The notes below the pieces were generated by a model. It worked only from the letters and a program-made list of their open reading frames with translations. It made no database searches and was not told the DNA's origin. This document shows, piece by piece, positions 18,558-30,394 of a stretch of DNA of 64,000 nucleotides; position 1 is the first letter of the stretch; every line of letters starts with the position of its first letter. The position numbers and the translations under genes are program-made. The DNA comes from Gongronella butleri. Its lineage: Eukaryota > Mucoromycota > Mucoromycetes > Mucorales > Cunninghamellaceae. The stretch covers positions 1 to 64,000 of the forward strand of contig JAIWZP010000061.1 in assembly GCA_025201375.1 (NCBI GenBank), written 5' to 3'.

Positions 18558-21360
18558 CAGGAAAAAAAAAAAAAAGAAAAAGAAGAAGAAAAAGGCAAAA
18601 ACAAACGGTCCACGGGAATTGAGGGGTCTATGGGTGGCGTGATGTGGGGAAAGCACGACTCTATTTATGAGAAAGAGGGGAAGATGGGGGTGGAAGCCCT
18701 TTTTTATAATAATCGATCCCGTGAATTCCCAGAGGTAGGACTTTTTTTTTTCAGGAACCATTTCCAAAAGAGGTGGTTAGACTTTTGCGGCAGGTTGGGG
18801 ACAAGCGCTCTTTGAAAAGCCGATGCTTATCTTGGTAAGTAGCAACATCAATGCCGATGGCGTGGTAAAAAGATCACTTATTTGCGGTTTTTGCAAAGAT
18901 GAGATCGCTGCCAGACACGAGTGGCTTGCATGAAGCCTGCATTGGGCCATGCCAAAAAGAAAAGAGAATAAACTTGGACTGTGCAAGCGGATGACCCTGT
19001 CACGCGGACCGACGAGGGATGAAACCTCAACCACGTTGCTGTCCCAAATGTCACAAGGGTTCCTTTTTCCCGTCCATGATACCAACACCGCGCTTCCCAG
19101 CCCTTAAAGATGAATTCACGCCCCAGGCCACTCTCCCCAGGCACAGTGCGCCAGGGTTTCCCCCGTAATTCACGAGACACACATCGATCTTTTTCCTTTT
19201 TTTCGCATCCCTTTATTATTTTAGCGCGACGCCACAGTGCAATTCCCGTGTTCCGTGCGCATTCCCTTCTCTTGTGTCGACTTTTAGCTGAATTGCACGT
19301 CTTTTGACTTGTTGGAAAAGACGCAATGGCATTTGACAGACGGCACGCGACACCCAAAACCTGGTATCATTTTGAACTTCCAATTTCATCATGCTATCAT
19401 AAGGGTTTGTAGGTTGCCATTTCATGTGGAGACGCGTTTCGCGATTTCACAGCACTTTGCTTTCGAGAAAATGGCGAAAAGCGTCAAGTTTTAGACTTAA
19501 TTGATCAGTTTTTATCGCACCTTGGGTGATTACTGTGGTTTCATTCTACAGAGCACGGAGGTTCGAGTTCTGTCAAGCTTATCACAGACGGGCGCCGCGT
19601 GGTATCACTGTTCAGTGACAAAAAAATCAAGCCAAATAACTTTGATTGCGTTGTGCCAGGGAAAAAGTCAGTTTAGCGGGACTGCTAGGCAGATGAGAAA
19701 CGTTACCCAGATGCGCCTCTTTTCAGCAGTGCAAGTTTCAGCTACTGTACAGCAAAGTACATGAAAACGAGAAAATGGCAATTGCAAAATTTTTACCATA
19801 TTTTGGTCATGGACATTAAGCAAGCTCAGCTCAACATGAGATCAGTTATTGAAATCGACGATTCTACGCTCTCTCTTTCAAATGAGCCTACTCTTGCGGC
19901 ACTGCGATCGATAGATGGTGCGCAATGACGAATTTCGAAAATGGCGAATTTCCCAAGGGATGCAGTCGAGGAGTTGAAAAATGCAAAATTTAGGTCCACA
20001 GATCGCCATACCATTCAACCACATGGTACATGCACCTTGTTAACCGATAGAAATGAAATAAAAATCAGGGATCCATTGACAGGTTTCGGAGAAAATTGCA
20101 TTTTGCTCTCTATTTTCGACTCATAATGAGCTCGACGAGGAATCGCCGTAGCGCCTTGAAAGTCGCATCAACAGAAAGAGCACGCGATGGCGCGTATAAA
20201 GCTATCAGTGATCAATGAAAAAAGACGAGTTCCAGGCAGAATTGATGCGAACAGCCCGTTGGCCGGGCAACTTTGACGCGCTCTAAACCGCGTCAGACTT
20301 CGAGTCCCACGCGCCTGTTCTTATCTAATCCGCGCACTTTGGGCCACTCTTGCTAGTGGACGCATTGACGCGGCATTATGCGCGCGATTTCCCCTTACGA
20401 TTCGCAGTTTATATAAAATCGAAAATCGCCCATTGCTCGTGATCCATCAGATGGATCCCCTTCTTTTTTGGTATATTCCGTGGTTTCTCCATACCCTTTT
20501 CCTTGTGGGGGAGTTTGGTGCAATTCTGGAGACCTGATTTTGCCATTTTGATTTTGGAGGCTGGCCGCGGCTGATTTTGGATTTGCGCATGGCGCACTTT
20601 TTACAGCAAGAACTTGACTCCCACTCGGCCCCAATGGGGTTTCTGACTTGATATTTCATAGTTTGACGCGTTCCGCGGTCCATGGTGCAAGTTTTGTCAA
20701 ATGAAATTTTGATGACTCTCTGAAAATCACCATTTAGCCAAGGCAAGCTTAATAAACTTGCCCAATGTCTCAATTTTTTTTGCGCCAAGCGATACTGGCT
20801 ACAGACATCCAACGATCTCAAGCTCTCTGGGTAAATCAATCTCGTGTAATTTTGCGGGGGTCAATGTAAAATCTGCGCTCCACAATGTTTAAATCAACAT
20901 CCTCACCAAGACCTCTAAAGAATAACCCCCAGCAGGTAGTTTTTTCAAACGTTATGCCTTGCTGATTTCATTGGAGGTCTCACACGCATTAAACACTGTC
21001 GTCGGTGCCGAGTATTGGACCATTCTCGTTGTTGAATTGTTCTCTTTTTTGCTAAGGCCTTTCTGAGAGCATGTCCTAGGGGTTCCAAATAACGAGTTGA
21101 CTTGGATGGATGGAACGCTCTTTTTCATTCGTTTTAAAAAGCGGGCCAGTATTGCGTGCTACTCGAAAACAGAAAAAAATAGCATATTTGCTGCGGCAAT
21201 AGCTGTCAAAACACGTTTTTTCTGCCCAAAGCGCCGTTTTATTTCAAAGCCCGCATGAACTGCGGCATCTGTGTGCCAAAGACATAAAATGACCCGATTT
21301 CTGGGTTTGTGCGTGCTGTTTCAGCTTTTTTTTCTTTTCTTTTCTTTTCGTTCTTTCCTC
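18558..21360. other. Long gene-free region containing repeat copy A
   Basis: About 2.8 kb without a supportable gene; small frames here lack family similarity and splice logic. It contains the hexokinase promoter, A/T runs and the degenerate dispersed repeat (separate entry). Confidence 0.6.
19840..20610 (-). repeat. Degenerate dispersed repeat, copy A
   Basis: Read on the minus strand this matches, in the same order, the plus-strand DNA at about 53030-53800. Shared landmarks include TCAGGTCTCCAGAA, CACGAGCAATG, CGATTTTCGATTTTAT, TTAGATAAGAA, TGACGCGGTTT, GAGTCGAAAATA and TGGCGATC. Similarity is moderate with many small gaps, so both copies are old. No transposase frame or terminal repeat could be made out. 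Confidence 0.75.
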
Positions 21361-22862
21361 ATGTCGCTGGAGACCTTTTTAGTGCGCCCCAGCAACAAAC
21401 ACGCGCGTCCTGCTGTGCCGTCCGAGCTCAAGCTGCATGGCCTCGATCGTATTGGCAGTGCTATTCAAATTCGCAGTCATTTGACGTTCAAGACGCCCGC
21501 GTCGCCCGCGGACACTGTTGAAAAGCTCAAGACGGCACTTTCTGAGGCGCTCGAGCTGTATCCGCCCGTCAATGGCACCGTGGTCACCAAAGAGGACGAC
21601 GAGCTCGCCATTATGCTTGACGACGCGCATTTGCAAGCGACGCCATTGATTGTCGAGACGCGCGATGCGCCCTATACAGGCGACAGCGAGGACCTTTCAC
21701 CGCGCCAAGGCTTGGTGATACCTCCCAATTCCACCATCTTTACCGCCAAAGTGACCATGGTAAAACTTGGACAAAAAAAAAAGGACGAAATAACGCCAAA
21801 ATCGGCAAAAGTGACGCGTCTGATTTTTTTTTACTTTTTTTTTTCTTTTGTCTTTTTATTCTTTTGTCTTTTTATTTCTTTTTACGCTGTTGCTAGTTTT
21901 CGTGCGGCACGATGGTTATTGCGTCGTCGATGAATCACCAGGTGTGCGATTTGCGTGGTTTTCTTGATTTTGTGGAATTGTGGGCGCAATTGACGCGTGG
22001 CGAGCCTGCGGACTCTGCGAAGATTCCGGACGACTGGACGCGCACGCCTGGGCGCTTTTTCACGCCTGTAGAAGGCAAGGTTTCTGCCCCGGCGCCGTTT
22101 TTGGTTGGCGACACGTCGGGAGCTCTGGGCAAGATGATGTCTGTGCCATCCACGGTGACACGTTGGCGCATCCCGGCGGCCAAGATGGCAGAATTGAAGC
22201 GCGATTTGTCGCCGAATACGGACGATGGCGATGACGCGTGGATATCGACTGGCGACGCGCTTGTGGCGCTGGTGAGTGGCGCGATCACGCGTGCACGCGA
22301 GGCTGGACACGTCGAACGTGTGGGCCGGTCGCCCCTGGAGCAAGGCATGGAGGTGGTGGCCATGGCCGCTGACGGGCGCGAGCGTGCGCCACGCGGCGAT
22401 ATGGCAAATGGCCGTTATTTTGGCAATTTCAACAATTTGTGGAGCATCCCCGTGTCACGCGCGGATCTCGCATCACCCACGCCCGCCGCGTCGTCGCGCG
22501 TGGCCGTCGCCGTGCGAAAGGGCATCGACCAGCATTTGTCGCCGCAGGCCGTGGCAAATCGCGTCGCCTTCTTTGACGATCCCGACAATTTGGCGCCCGG
22601 ACGCGTTTCGTGGGCCGCGGACATCATTTTGACGAATTGGTGCAAATTCGACCTCGAGGGCCCCAAGCTCGACTTTGGCTGGGGCAAGCCAACAAGCTCG
22701 ACTGACGGCAGCGGCACAAATACCTTTTTCCCGCCTGCTTACTCGGTCATAAAGCAGCAAAAGGACTCGGGCGACGTCATCTTGCTCATCACCGTCGAAG
22801 TGCCCGGCGGAGACGCTCTAAAGACCGACGTGCTGCTCACAAAGTATGGCACACTCTTGTAA
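21361..22862 (+). CDS. BAHD-like acyltransferase (transferase family)
   Basis: Predicted CoA-dependent O- or N-acyltransferase of the plant/fungal BAHD type (PF02458-like, as in trichothecene acetyltransferase). Exons 21361-21759 and 21897-22862, 454 aa. The catalytic HxxxD is at residues 147-151 (NHQVCDLRGF) and the structural DFGWG at 392-396 (LDFGWGKP); both are intact and spaced as in active enzymes. An N-terminal block VRPSNKHARPAVPSELKLHGLDRI matches the usual start of the family but is given here only in part. The Met at 21361 was taken because the longer upstream frame translates a poly-T tract. Acyl donor and acceptor cannot be told from sequence, and the gene has no biosynthetic-cluster neighbours. 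Confidence 0.88.
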
Positions 22863-23469
22863 AATAGACCAATAGATTTGTTTTTTTTGTTCTTTTTTGT
22901 GCTTGTCAAACCACCAATGGATCCGCCGTTTATTTTTCCTCATTTGGAGGTTGCCAATCGCCGCGTGGCCAGATCGCCCAAGCAAGACGGATGGGAACCT
23001 TTTTGTACGTGTGCGCCTCGTTTTGTACGTGCGTTGGCGTGTGTGAGAGTGAATTGGACATTTTTTTTTTTTTCGCCATCGTTTTTCTTTTCTTTTTTTT
23101 TTCCGTTGCTGATCAGGGCCCAAGCTCTGGCTAATGGGCATACGCACAGGGCAATGTTGCACAGGAGCAAGCATTGATTTATTTTGTGTGACCATGCTGA
23201 GGGTCGATGGACACCAATTCGAGCTTCCGCCTGTCGCTCGTTCGCTTCCCCTTTTTTCCCTGAGACCGAGGCCGTCCCTCGTTGTCTCCCATCAACTTTA
23301 AAAAAAAAAAAAAAGCAAATCGGCGTGCATTCCTTTCTCCTGTCCTCCCCTTTTTTTTCTTCTTTTGTTTCTCTTTTCAGTGTTTTTTTTCTCTCTCTCT
23401 CTCTCTCTCTCTTTTTTTTCAGTGTTTTTCCGTTTCTTTTCTTTTCTTTTTTTTTTTTTGATACCACAA
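22863..23469. other. Intergenic, pyrimidine-rich promoter region
   Basis: No gene. The last 140 bp before the next ATG are almost pure C/T on the plus strand with a (CT)n run, a common fungal promoter feature. Confidence 0.5.
23391..23412. repeat. (CT)n dinucleotide tract
   Basis: Eleven uninterrupted CT units about 60 bp upstream of the ATG at 23470. Confidence 0.9.
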
Positions 23470-24105
23470 ATGTTTCGTCACCGCATCCAGTCGACGCTGA
23501 CCGAGGAGGAAAAGACATCGTCATTGACGAATGGGCGCGCGTCGATCATCATTCCCGAAAAGACGAGTGAAGACGTGGCTCGCGAGCATCAGCAGCAGCA
23601 ACAGCAGCAGCAACAACCGCAACTTGCGCCTGTGGCGGAGCTGCCAAAGGGCAATGAGCCCATTACGATCGACAACATGTCGGCCATGATTGCTGCGGCT
23701 GTGCAGGTGTCGAGCACGCAAGGCGCCAAGTCGTCGCTGTCGATGGGCCATGCCTCTATTGTGCCGCAGGAACGTGACTTGAATGCCATGGCCGAGGATG
23801 ATGCCACAAAGGCCAATAACAGCAAGGTGAAGCGCCGATTCTCACTGTTTGCCTGGAAGAAAAAGGAGGAAGAGCCATTGTCGACGTCGTCCTCGTCATC
23901 GACATCATCGACATCGTCGCCGCGCTCATCGTCGTCGCTCGCCACCACGCCCGTCGACGACGGGCTCGATGAGCTCGTGTCGCGAGGTATTCAGATCAAG
24001 GAGATCAAAACCACTCTCAAGCCCATGGTCATCCCCAATGCCGTCAGCAACCCAATGCCCGAGGTCAAGCTGGAGCGACCCGGATTTGCTCGCATCAGCT
24101 ACTAA
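23470..24105 (+). CDS. Hypothetical Ser/Gln-rich protein
   Basis: Not recognised. Single exon, 211 aa, starting after a pyrimidine-rich leader. It has a poly-Gln run (about residues 41-49), a basic KVKRRFSLFAWKKK segment (a plausible kinase target, RRFS), a long Ser/Thr run, and a conserved-looking tail ending GFARISY. Most of it is probably disordered. Codon use matches the neighbours and the frame is clean, so I treat it as a gene. It converges on the UBXN4-like gene. Confidence 0.65.
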   Translation: MFRHRIQSTLTEEEKTSSLTNGRASIIIPEKTSEDVAREHQQQQQQQQQPQLAPVAELPKGNEPITIDNMSAMIAAAVQVSSTQGAKSSLSMGHASIVPQERDLNAMAEDDATKANNSKVKRRFSLFAWKKKEEEPLSTSSSSSTSSTSSPRSSSSLATTPVDDGLDELVSRGIQIKEIKTTLKPMVIPNAVSNPMPEVKLERPGFARISY

Positions 24106-24554
24106 AGGGAAACGACGAAGGAAGAGGAAAAGGGAATCCAGTGCATCCGGATGCATCTGGACCCCTTTTTTTCTCGTTTTTTTCTTGTTTTCTATCGCTT
24201 CCTCTCTCTTTTTTTTATTCTTTTGTTTGATACCAGCTTTCCCCATCGGACGGGCTCTCCACGTTCCCTCCTTATCCCTTTTCCCCCCTCTCTTCACTGT
24301 ATTTCTATAAAAACTCCTACTTGTACATGAACTTGCTATTTTTTTGATTTTTTTCGTTGTGCATTTGCAACCCAGTTGCATGGATTAGCCTAAAATTAGG
24401 CATTAGTGTGGTTCAAGGTTCACAAAACACGTGCAAAACGACCTTTTTATTCATCCATTTGGCCTTTTTGGAGGAACAAAAAGAAACGCGGGGTAGCACA
24501 AAAGAGCAAAGCAAAAAGGTGCGAATTTTTTTTAAAAAAAATTATTGCATGATT
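24106..24554. other. Intergenic between convergent genes
   Basis: No gene seen; T-rich 3' flanks of the two converging genes. Confidence 0.5.
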
Positions 24555-26552
24555 CTATTCTTGATTGAGGGAATTGCCATTGTACGTGTTGCGCTGGTCG
24601 TCATTATCGTGTCGCAATTGGCTGATGCCATGGATTTGCCTAGAAGGGATGCGATCGGCCGGCGACGCGTCGGTGGTTGCATCATTCCCATTCCCGCCAA
24701 CGGTGCTGCTGCCCTGGGGCGCCGCCGACGCGGTCACGGCACCAAGCACGCCGCCAACAATGCCGGCCACGGTGTTGTACACGAGACTGCCTGCAGAATA
24801 GGTATAATTGAGCAGTGTGCCCGTGTAGCCCGCGGCACCGCCGCCTTGTTGGTACGCCGACGCCACATTGCGGATCTCTTTCATGATGATCGTGCTGCTG
24901 GGCACCAGGTCCAGCGCCTGCAGCGAGTGTGACTCCTCGCCAACCGTAAAATGTCGCGTCGGGAATTGTGCAAGCAATTTGAACGGCTGGTCCCCATCCG
25001 TGCGATTCGCATCAATCCAATTGCGTACCTGTTCGAGCGTGTCCACAGCTAATGAGGAAAAAAAAAAAGGAGGGGGGCAAATGCGTCAAAATCAGTCCAT
25101 TTTTTTTTTGTGTTTTTCCAATTTTTTTTCTTTTTTATACATTTGAACTTTTGCCGCAGGTTGGATCCATCCGTCTGCCTAATATTTAAATGGCACTCAT
25201 CGTACGACCGGCTGCATGTCACAATGATGCAAATAAAAAAAAGGAGGGAAACATGAGACTTTTTTTGGCATCATTTCCGCACATTTTTTTTTCTTTTTTT
25301 ACCTTGCAGCTTGGTTGGTCATTGGTGTGGGTGTGTCTGGTTGGTGGAGCGTGCGCTGTTTCTTTTGATTCTCGCGATCGCGCGCGAGCTGCTTTTTTTG
25401 CTCCTCTCGATCGCGTGCAATCTGCTCCTTGATTTTACGACGCTGCGCCTCGTCGGCCTGTTTTTCCGACCGGATCTTGGCAAAATGTCGCTTGTTTTGC
25501 TCGGATTCCAGATGATCCTTGGTCAATTGCGCTTGTTTACCCTCCTCGCGTCGCTTGAGCTCGCGTCGCTTCGCATCCTATGCATGGAAATGGAGAAAAA
25601 AATTGTTTTATCAGCACCTTGATCGTGAGGAAAGAAAGTCGCCATTTTTACCTCCTTTTCCGCCTGCGCGCGTTGCGCGCGTGCGTCTTCCATCTTTTTC
25701 TTCAGCCTACAAGCAAACGAATCAGCACACAAAAATAAAAAAGAGCAAAAAAATATGAATAAAAAAAAAAGAAAAGCGTACTTTGCCCTCTTGTCGTCGT
25801 CCATGGTCTCGGAGGGCGGCGTGGTGGAAGACGCCAGTGGTGATGTAAGTGATGTGGATGCAGGCTGCGAGGGGGCGGGGGCCTCTGATGCAGCTGCCGG
25901 AGCCGCTGGTGGCACGACGGACGCGTTGGACGCGTCGGAAACGGGCGCGACGCGATCAATGGCGGCGACAATATCGTCAGGCGCAGTGGTTTCGATAGCG
26001 GCACCCTTGATGGTGCCCTGATGAATGATATACACAATGGGCACGCGCTGAACAGGATCTATTTCCAATCGAAAAACAAGAAAAAAAGGGGGTGATGGTC
26101 AGGCAAGGGGATGCCCCTCAATTGAAAAAGGGCCATACATATTTGACCAAATAAGGTGGCATTGTCAGAAGCGTGGGCCAGCTGGAGACACACATGTGGC
26201 TGCATCGCTTGCTGGACCTATTCAATTGCCGTGAGAAATGCGCGCGTCAAATGACACGCTCGATAAAAGAACATGTACACAAATAGCGCGCGCCCTTGAT
26301 TTTTTTTTTTTTTTTACCTGAGGTGTGTCCAAGGCTTCTTGCAGCTGCGTCGAGCGTGGCGACTCATCTAAAATAATTTCAAATGAGCAGAGCGGTCACC
26401 ATGGCAACAGGTTGCCTAGCAACCAGTGCGGGCAAAAAGGGGGGTTAACCCCTGGTTTGCACCATACCTTGCAAAAAGACAATAAAAAGGCACTGCTTGG
26501 CATTCACGCTTGCAACGGCCTCGGGGATGCTGCCTTGGAACCACAGTGTCAT
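24555..26552 (-). CDS. UBX-domain protein, UBXN4/erasin-like ER-associated factor
   Basis: UBXN4-type proteins sit on the ER membrane and bind Cdc48/p97 for ER-associated degradation. Exons 26552-26468, 26367-26318, 26217-26139, 26058-25782, 25706-25652, 25577-25303, 25178-25141 and 25048-24555 give 450 aa. The N-terminus MTLWFQGSIPEAVASVNAK matches the thioredoxin-like domain of UBXN4. A charged coiled coil (about 165-270, with HFAKIRSEKQADEAQRRK) precedes the UBX domain: QTDGSNLRQKFKS, LEQVRNWIDANR, PFKLLAQFPTRHF and LQALDLVPSSTIIM. A Gly/Ala-rich hydrophobic segment near 370-400 (SLVYNTVAGIVGGVLGAVTA) is a likely membrane hairpin. Exon 7 is 38 nt and carries the core of the UBX domain. The R-FPR-type loop is FPT here, so p97 contact may differ. 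Confidence 0.88.
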
Positions 26553-26931
26553 TTGGAAGTGTGTCAAAAAAAGAATAAAAAAAAAGGAAATACGAGAGAG
26601 AGATTGGAGAAAAGAGAGACTGAGAGCCCAGGCGTGTGGACCCCCCAAGGATGATGCTCAATTCAGACCCAGCTCACACGCACATAAACACACACACACG
26701 CACACAAGAGAGCCAAAAACTCCGTTCCATCTCAGCGGAGCCCCTTTTTTTTTCTGTTCTCGTCTTCTCCTTTTTCAACCGCTTGGCCATTTTGTTTTTC
26801 TTTTTCCTTTTCACTCTTTTGTCTCGCTTATTTTTTTTTCTTGTTTCTTTTTTGTTATTTCTCGCTTTTTTTCTCGCTTTTCTCTCTTTTTTTCTTTCTT
26901 TTTTTTGTTTTTGGGGAGTAATTATATATCC

Positions 26932-29350
26932 ATGATGACTGTTCCCGCGCCCGCCATCTCGTCGTCCACGCAGACCACGGAGGCCGACGTCGAGTCGGTG
27001 ATAACGGCCCCGCCGCCTTCGTACAGCGCCGCGACACAGGCGCACTCGCGGTTCAAATCGTATTTTTACCCGGCCCCGCTGCCGCACGCACCACCTTCCG
27101 CGGATCTCCCGTCGTTCACCGTGCCCGAGGACTTTGACGTTGCCAGTCAAAAGGGGTTCAAGAGCAATTCGTGGTTCACACCGTCCCTCGAGTCGGAAAA
27201 GGGCATTCGCCGCGTCGCCTCCGCGCCCAATGCCAACAAATTGCTGCTCGGCAAGCAGCAACAGCATCAACAACAACAGCCACCACCGCCCACACCCTCT
27301 CTCTACAAACACAATGAATTGTCATCATCCATTTCCTTGCAATCAAAAGCCTTTCGCCGCACATACTCATCCGCCAGCATCAAAATCAAGAAATTGCAGG
27401 TCGGGCCCTCCAGCTTTGTCAAAATCCGCATGCTCGGCAAGGGCGACGTTGGCAAAGTCTACATGGTCAAACAGAAAAATACAGACAAACTCTTTGCCAT
27501 GAAGGGTAGGCAATTCAGAAAGAAAAAAAAAACGAAAAAAAAATCACGCGCGAGCTCGCGTGTCGCGCTGCTCTCCCCCCCCCCGTGCCTAGGCAAAAAA
27601 GTCGCTAAATGGTTTCATCTTCCCGTGACGCTCTTAATTTTTAATTAGTGATATCAAAACGAGAGACGATCAAGCGAAACAAGGTGAAACGCGCCCTTGC
27701 AGAACAGGAAATCTTGGCCATGTCCAATCATCCTTTCATTGTCACACTGTACCATTCATTCCAAAGTGCAGACAATCTTTACTTTGTCATGGAATATTGC
27801 GTGGGTGGCGAGTTCTTTCGAGGTATGGCCCTCCCCTAAAAAAAAAAGTGCCATTTCGCTTGCAATTTGGCAAAAACACGCGCACACACCGATTTTTTCT
27901 TCTTTTTTTCTTTTGTTTCTCACCTTTTTGCATTTTTAATTAGCTCTGCAGGTGCGTCCTGGCAAATGTTTAAATGAGGAAGGTGCTCGATTCTACGCTG
28001 CGGAGGTCACAGCCGCTTTGGAATATCTGCATCTGCACGGCTTCATCTATCGTGATCTCAAGCCCGAAAGTAAGTGGGAAAATGGCTGCGCTTGATGTTT
28101 CTCGGGCGCAATTTACATAGCTCACCTTGCTTTTTTTTTTTCCTTGCCCTCCCCCCTATTTTTTGATATACAGATATCTTGCTGCATCAAAGTGGCCACA
28201 TCATGCTGACTGATTTCGATTTAAGCAAAGGCTCGTCACCCCCTGGCAACCCAGGCGTGGTCAAATCAACGTCTCCTCATTTGGTAAGCCCTCTCCCTAA
28301 AAAAAAAAAAAAAAAATGAAAATGGCTCCAATTGCTCCCTTGTGCATACATTGAACCGATTGTTTTTGTTTTTCATTGGCCAGCCCCCCTCCATCGATAC
28401 GAAGTGCTGCGTCAACAACCTGAGAACCAACAGCTTTGTCGGCACGGAAGGTACAAAAAGAGAAAACATGACTCTTTCTCCCCCAAAAAGATGCGCACAA
28501 CAAGATTGGAGGTTGCAGACAGGGTTGCACAGGAAGAAAGGGGGGATACTCATTGTGTTACGTCATTATAGAATACATCGCTCCTGAGGTGATCAAGGGA
28601 TGCGGCCATACAAGCTCCGTTGATTGGTGGACGCTTGGCGTCTTGATCTATGAGATGATGGTAAAGAAAAAAACACCCCAATGGGCAAAAAGGGAGTGAC
28701 GACGACATGGGGGGGGGCGTTGCCGGGCGGCGGAGGCGTAGGCGGGCGACGCATGACCGACGCGTGGTGGTGAAAAAAAGGAGGAAAAATTCTGATTTTC
28801 TTATTTTTTTATTTTTTTTAATAGTACGGCACGACGCCGTTCAAAGGCGCCGATCGCTTAGAGACATTCCAGCGCGTCCAGCACTGTGAAGTGACGTTTG
28901 CCAACCAGCCCGCACCGTATCACCAGCACAAGCCGACATCCAAATGCAAAAACCTGATCCGCCGCCTTTTGCACAAGGATGAGGCACGTCGATTAGGCTC
29001 GCTTGCCGGCGCGTCCGACATCAAGGCACACCCCTTCTTCAAAAAGGTCAACTTTGCCCTGTTGCGCCACGAGGTCCCTCCCATCATCCCACTCGTACAA
29101 TTGCCAAATGGCATTGACGCCATCAACTTCCGCCGATTGCCCCCCGAGAGCTGCAGTCTCGACCTCGAAAAGGACAAGATCTCACCACCCATCAAACAGG
29201 ACAAAAAACTCGTTAATCCATTTGAAAATTTCAGCTCCAGTAAGACAGGCTCATCAGCGTCCCATAATATCGAGCCAGCTCACTGACTTTTTTTTTTTTT
29301 TGCATCCATTAGTGACGCTCTACCATGAAGGTGACTCGGACTCGGACTGA
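26932..29350 (+). CDS. AGC protein kinase, Fpk1/Kin82/NRC-2 type
   Basis: Fungal relatives phosphorylate and activate plasma-membrane phospholipid flippases and influence polarity. Exons 26932-27505, 27649-27822, 27944-28069, 28174-28283, 28384-28450, 28572-28660, 28825-29239 and 29313-29350 give 530 aa. The first ~165 residues are low complexity (poly-Gln/Pro/Ser). The kinase domain has the Gly loop [14 protein letters not shown], the AMK lysine, [18 protein letters not shown], the HRD-equivalent [13 protein letters not shown], and the family-specific DFD in place of DFG (LTDFDLSKG). [10 protein letters not shown] and [12 protein letters not shown] follow. The activation loop has a long insert between DFDLSK and the FVGTEEY segment, as usual for this subfamily. 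The C-terminal NPFENFSS segment is the AGC hydrophobic-motif region, followed by an acidic tail. Confidence 0.94.
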
Positions 29351-29551
29351 ACCACACTCCTCCATCTTCCCCCCCCCACCCTTTATTTTCTTCCCTTTGT
29401 TGACGCTCCTTCCATTTAGATTTACTAATCGCCCCCACAAAAAACAGCAACCATACCCCTCCTCCTCTTTAGCTATCTTTTTATTCGTACGTTTACTCGT
29501 CTAATTTATTGTACAAGTGCCCCTGACTCCTTACGATTATCATACAAAAGA

Positions 29552-29557
29552 AATAAA
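29552..29557 (+). terminator. Poly(A) signal AATAAA of the AGC kinase
   Basis: AATAAA about 200 bp after the stop codon in an otherwise C/T-rich 3' flank. Confidence 0.4.
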
Positions 29558-29739
29558 ATCATTCCCAGTACATTTTACACAGTTTTTTTTTTCGCAATGT
29601 GCTCTGCTCTTTTTTTTTTTTGGCCATCCAAGCCAGATCACGAGGGTCAATGGCCGCAGCCATCCATCAAGGTGCCAAATGTCACACGAGTAAATGTCAT
29701 CTGTAATTTATTCCCTTAAAAAAGCTCGTGATTTATGCT

Positions 29740-29820
29740 GAATTTCTAAAATCGCCAAGGCACGTCATCTAGCGATCGCAGCACCGTAAGGGCTCATTTG
29801 AACGAGGAAGCATGACAGAG
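29740..29820 (+). repeat. Dispersed repeat fragment, copy C
   Basis: AGCGATCGCAGCACCGTAAG and the following CTCATTTGAACGA resemble CAGCGATCGCAGCGCTGCAA and CTCGTTTGAACGA near 53730 and the minus-strand counterpart near 19880. Only this end of the element is recognisable. Confidence 0.55.
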
Positions 29821-29917
29821 TCGAACGAATATGATAATATCATGTCTGCCAAACCAATACAGTATCGAAAATGCGAGTTTTCAGAGTTATTGCACACCAA
29901 CCCGCCGAGACCTCGAT

Positions 29918-30365
29918 GCAATGTCTCCAAAACACAAGTGCTTTTACTGTCTTTGATTACAGATTCATTTGAGGTGACTCAAGCGTCAATACATTGGGCC
30001 GTTGTCACGTAGACGCGTACGCTACAAAATGGAAAATACCTTATGATACCCCCCTTTTGCATGGCGCGTCCTCCGGATCTTGCTCATCGGGTCCTATACA
30101 GCATTTGAGCTATCATACAGTAGAGGATGCTAAACACAAACATCCGACGATGTCAATTTTTTTCCAAAAAAAAAATCGGATCACTCAGTCCTACTGTAAG
30201 AAAATGCATTTTTCTTCACAAAGTCAGGGCCAAACCAGAATCAAAGCGACCCCTCAAAGCTACCGTAACTTGCCGAAAACTCGAACAACGCGATGTCCTT
30301 CCCAAAACACAAGCGCTTTTACCGCGTTTGGCCGCCGATTCATTTGCTTGAGGTGACTCTCGCGT
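29918..30365 (+). repeat. Pair of direct repeats about 360 bp apart
   Basis: Both units carry CAAAACACAAG, then GCTTTTAC, then GATTCATTTG and GAGGTGACTC. They are diverged and their origin is unknown. Confidence 0.6.
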
Positions 30366-30394
30366 CGCGGCTCCAGCCTTTGTTGCCACCACAG

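Larger units (their letters stand above)
29351..30394. other. Gene-free DNA with repeat fragments
   Basis: 3' flank of the kinase, a short fragment (copy C) of the dispersed repeat at about 29740-29820, and a direct repeat (about 29918-29988 and 30280-30365). No gene is supported. Confidence 0.55.

Noticed and set aside
20240..20320. tRNA-like run: GCCC...GGGC stem-loop, CTCTAAA loop and TTCGAGTCC
   Set aside because: The anticodon stem pairs only with an 8-nt loop, T-stem does not pair, and the segment lies inside the dispersed repeat, whose copy B has matching DNA without tRNA shape.
26497..26931. Long upstream frame before the AGC kinase Met
   Set aside because: Overlaps the opposite-strand UBXN4 gene and then consists of Phe-rich translation of a T-tract leader.
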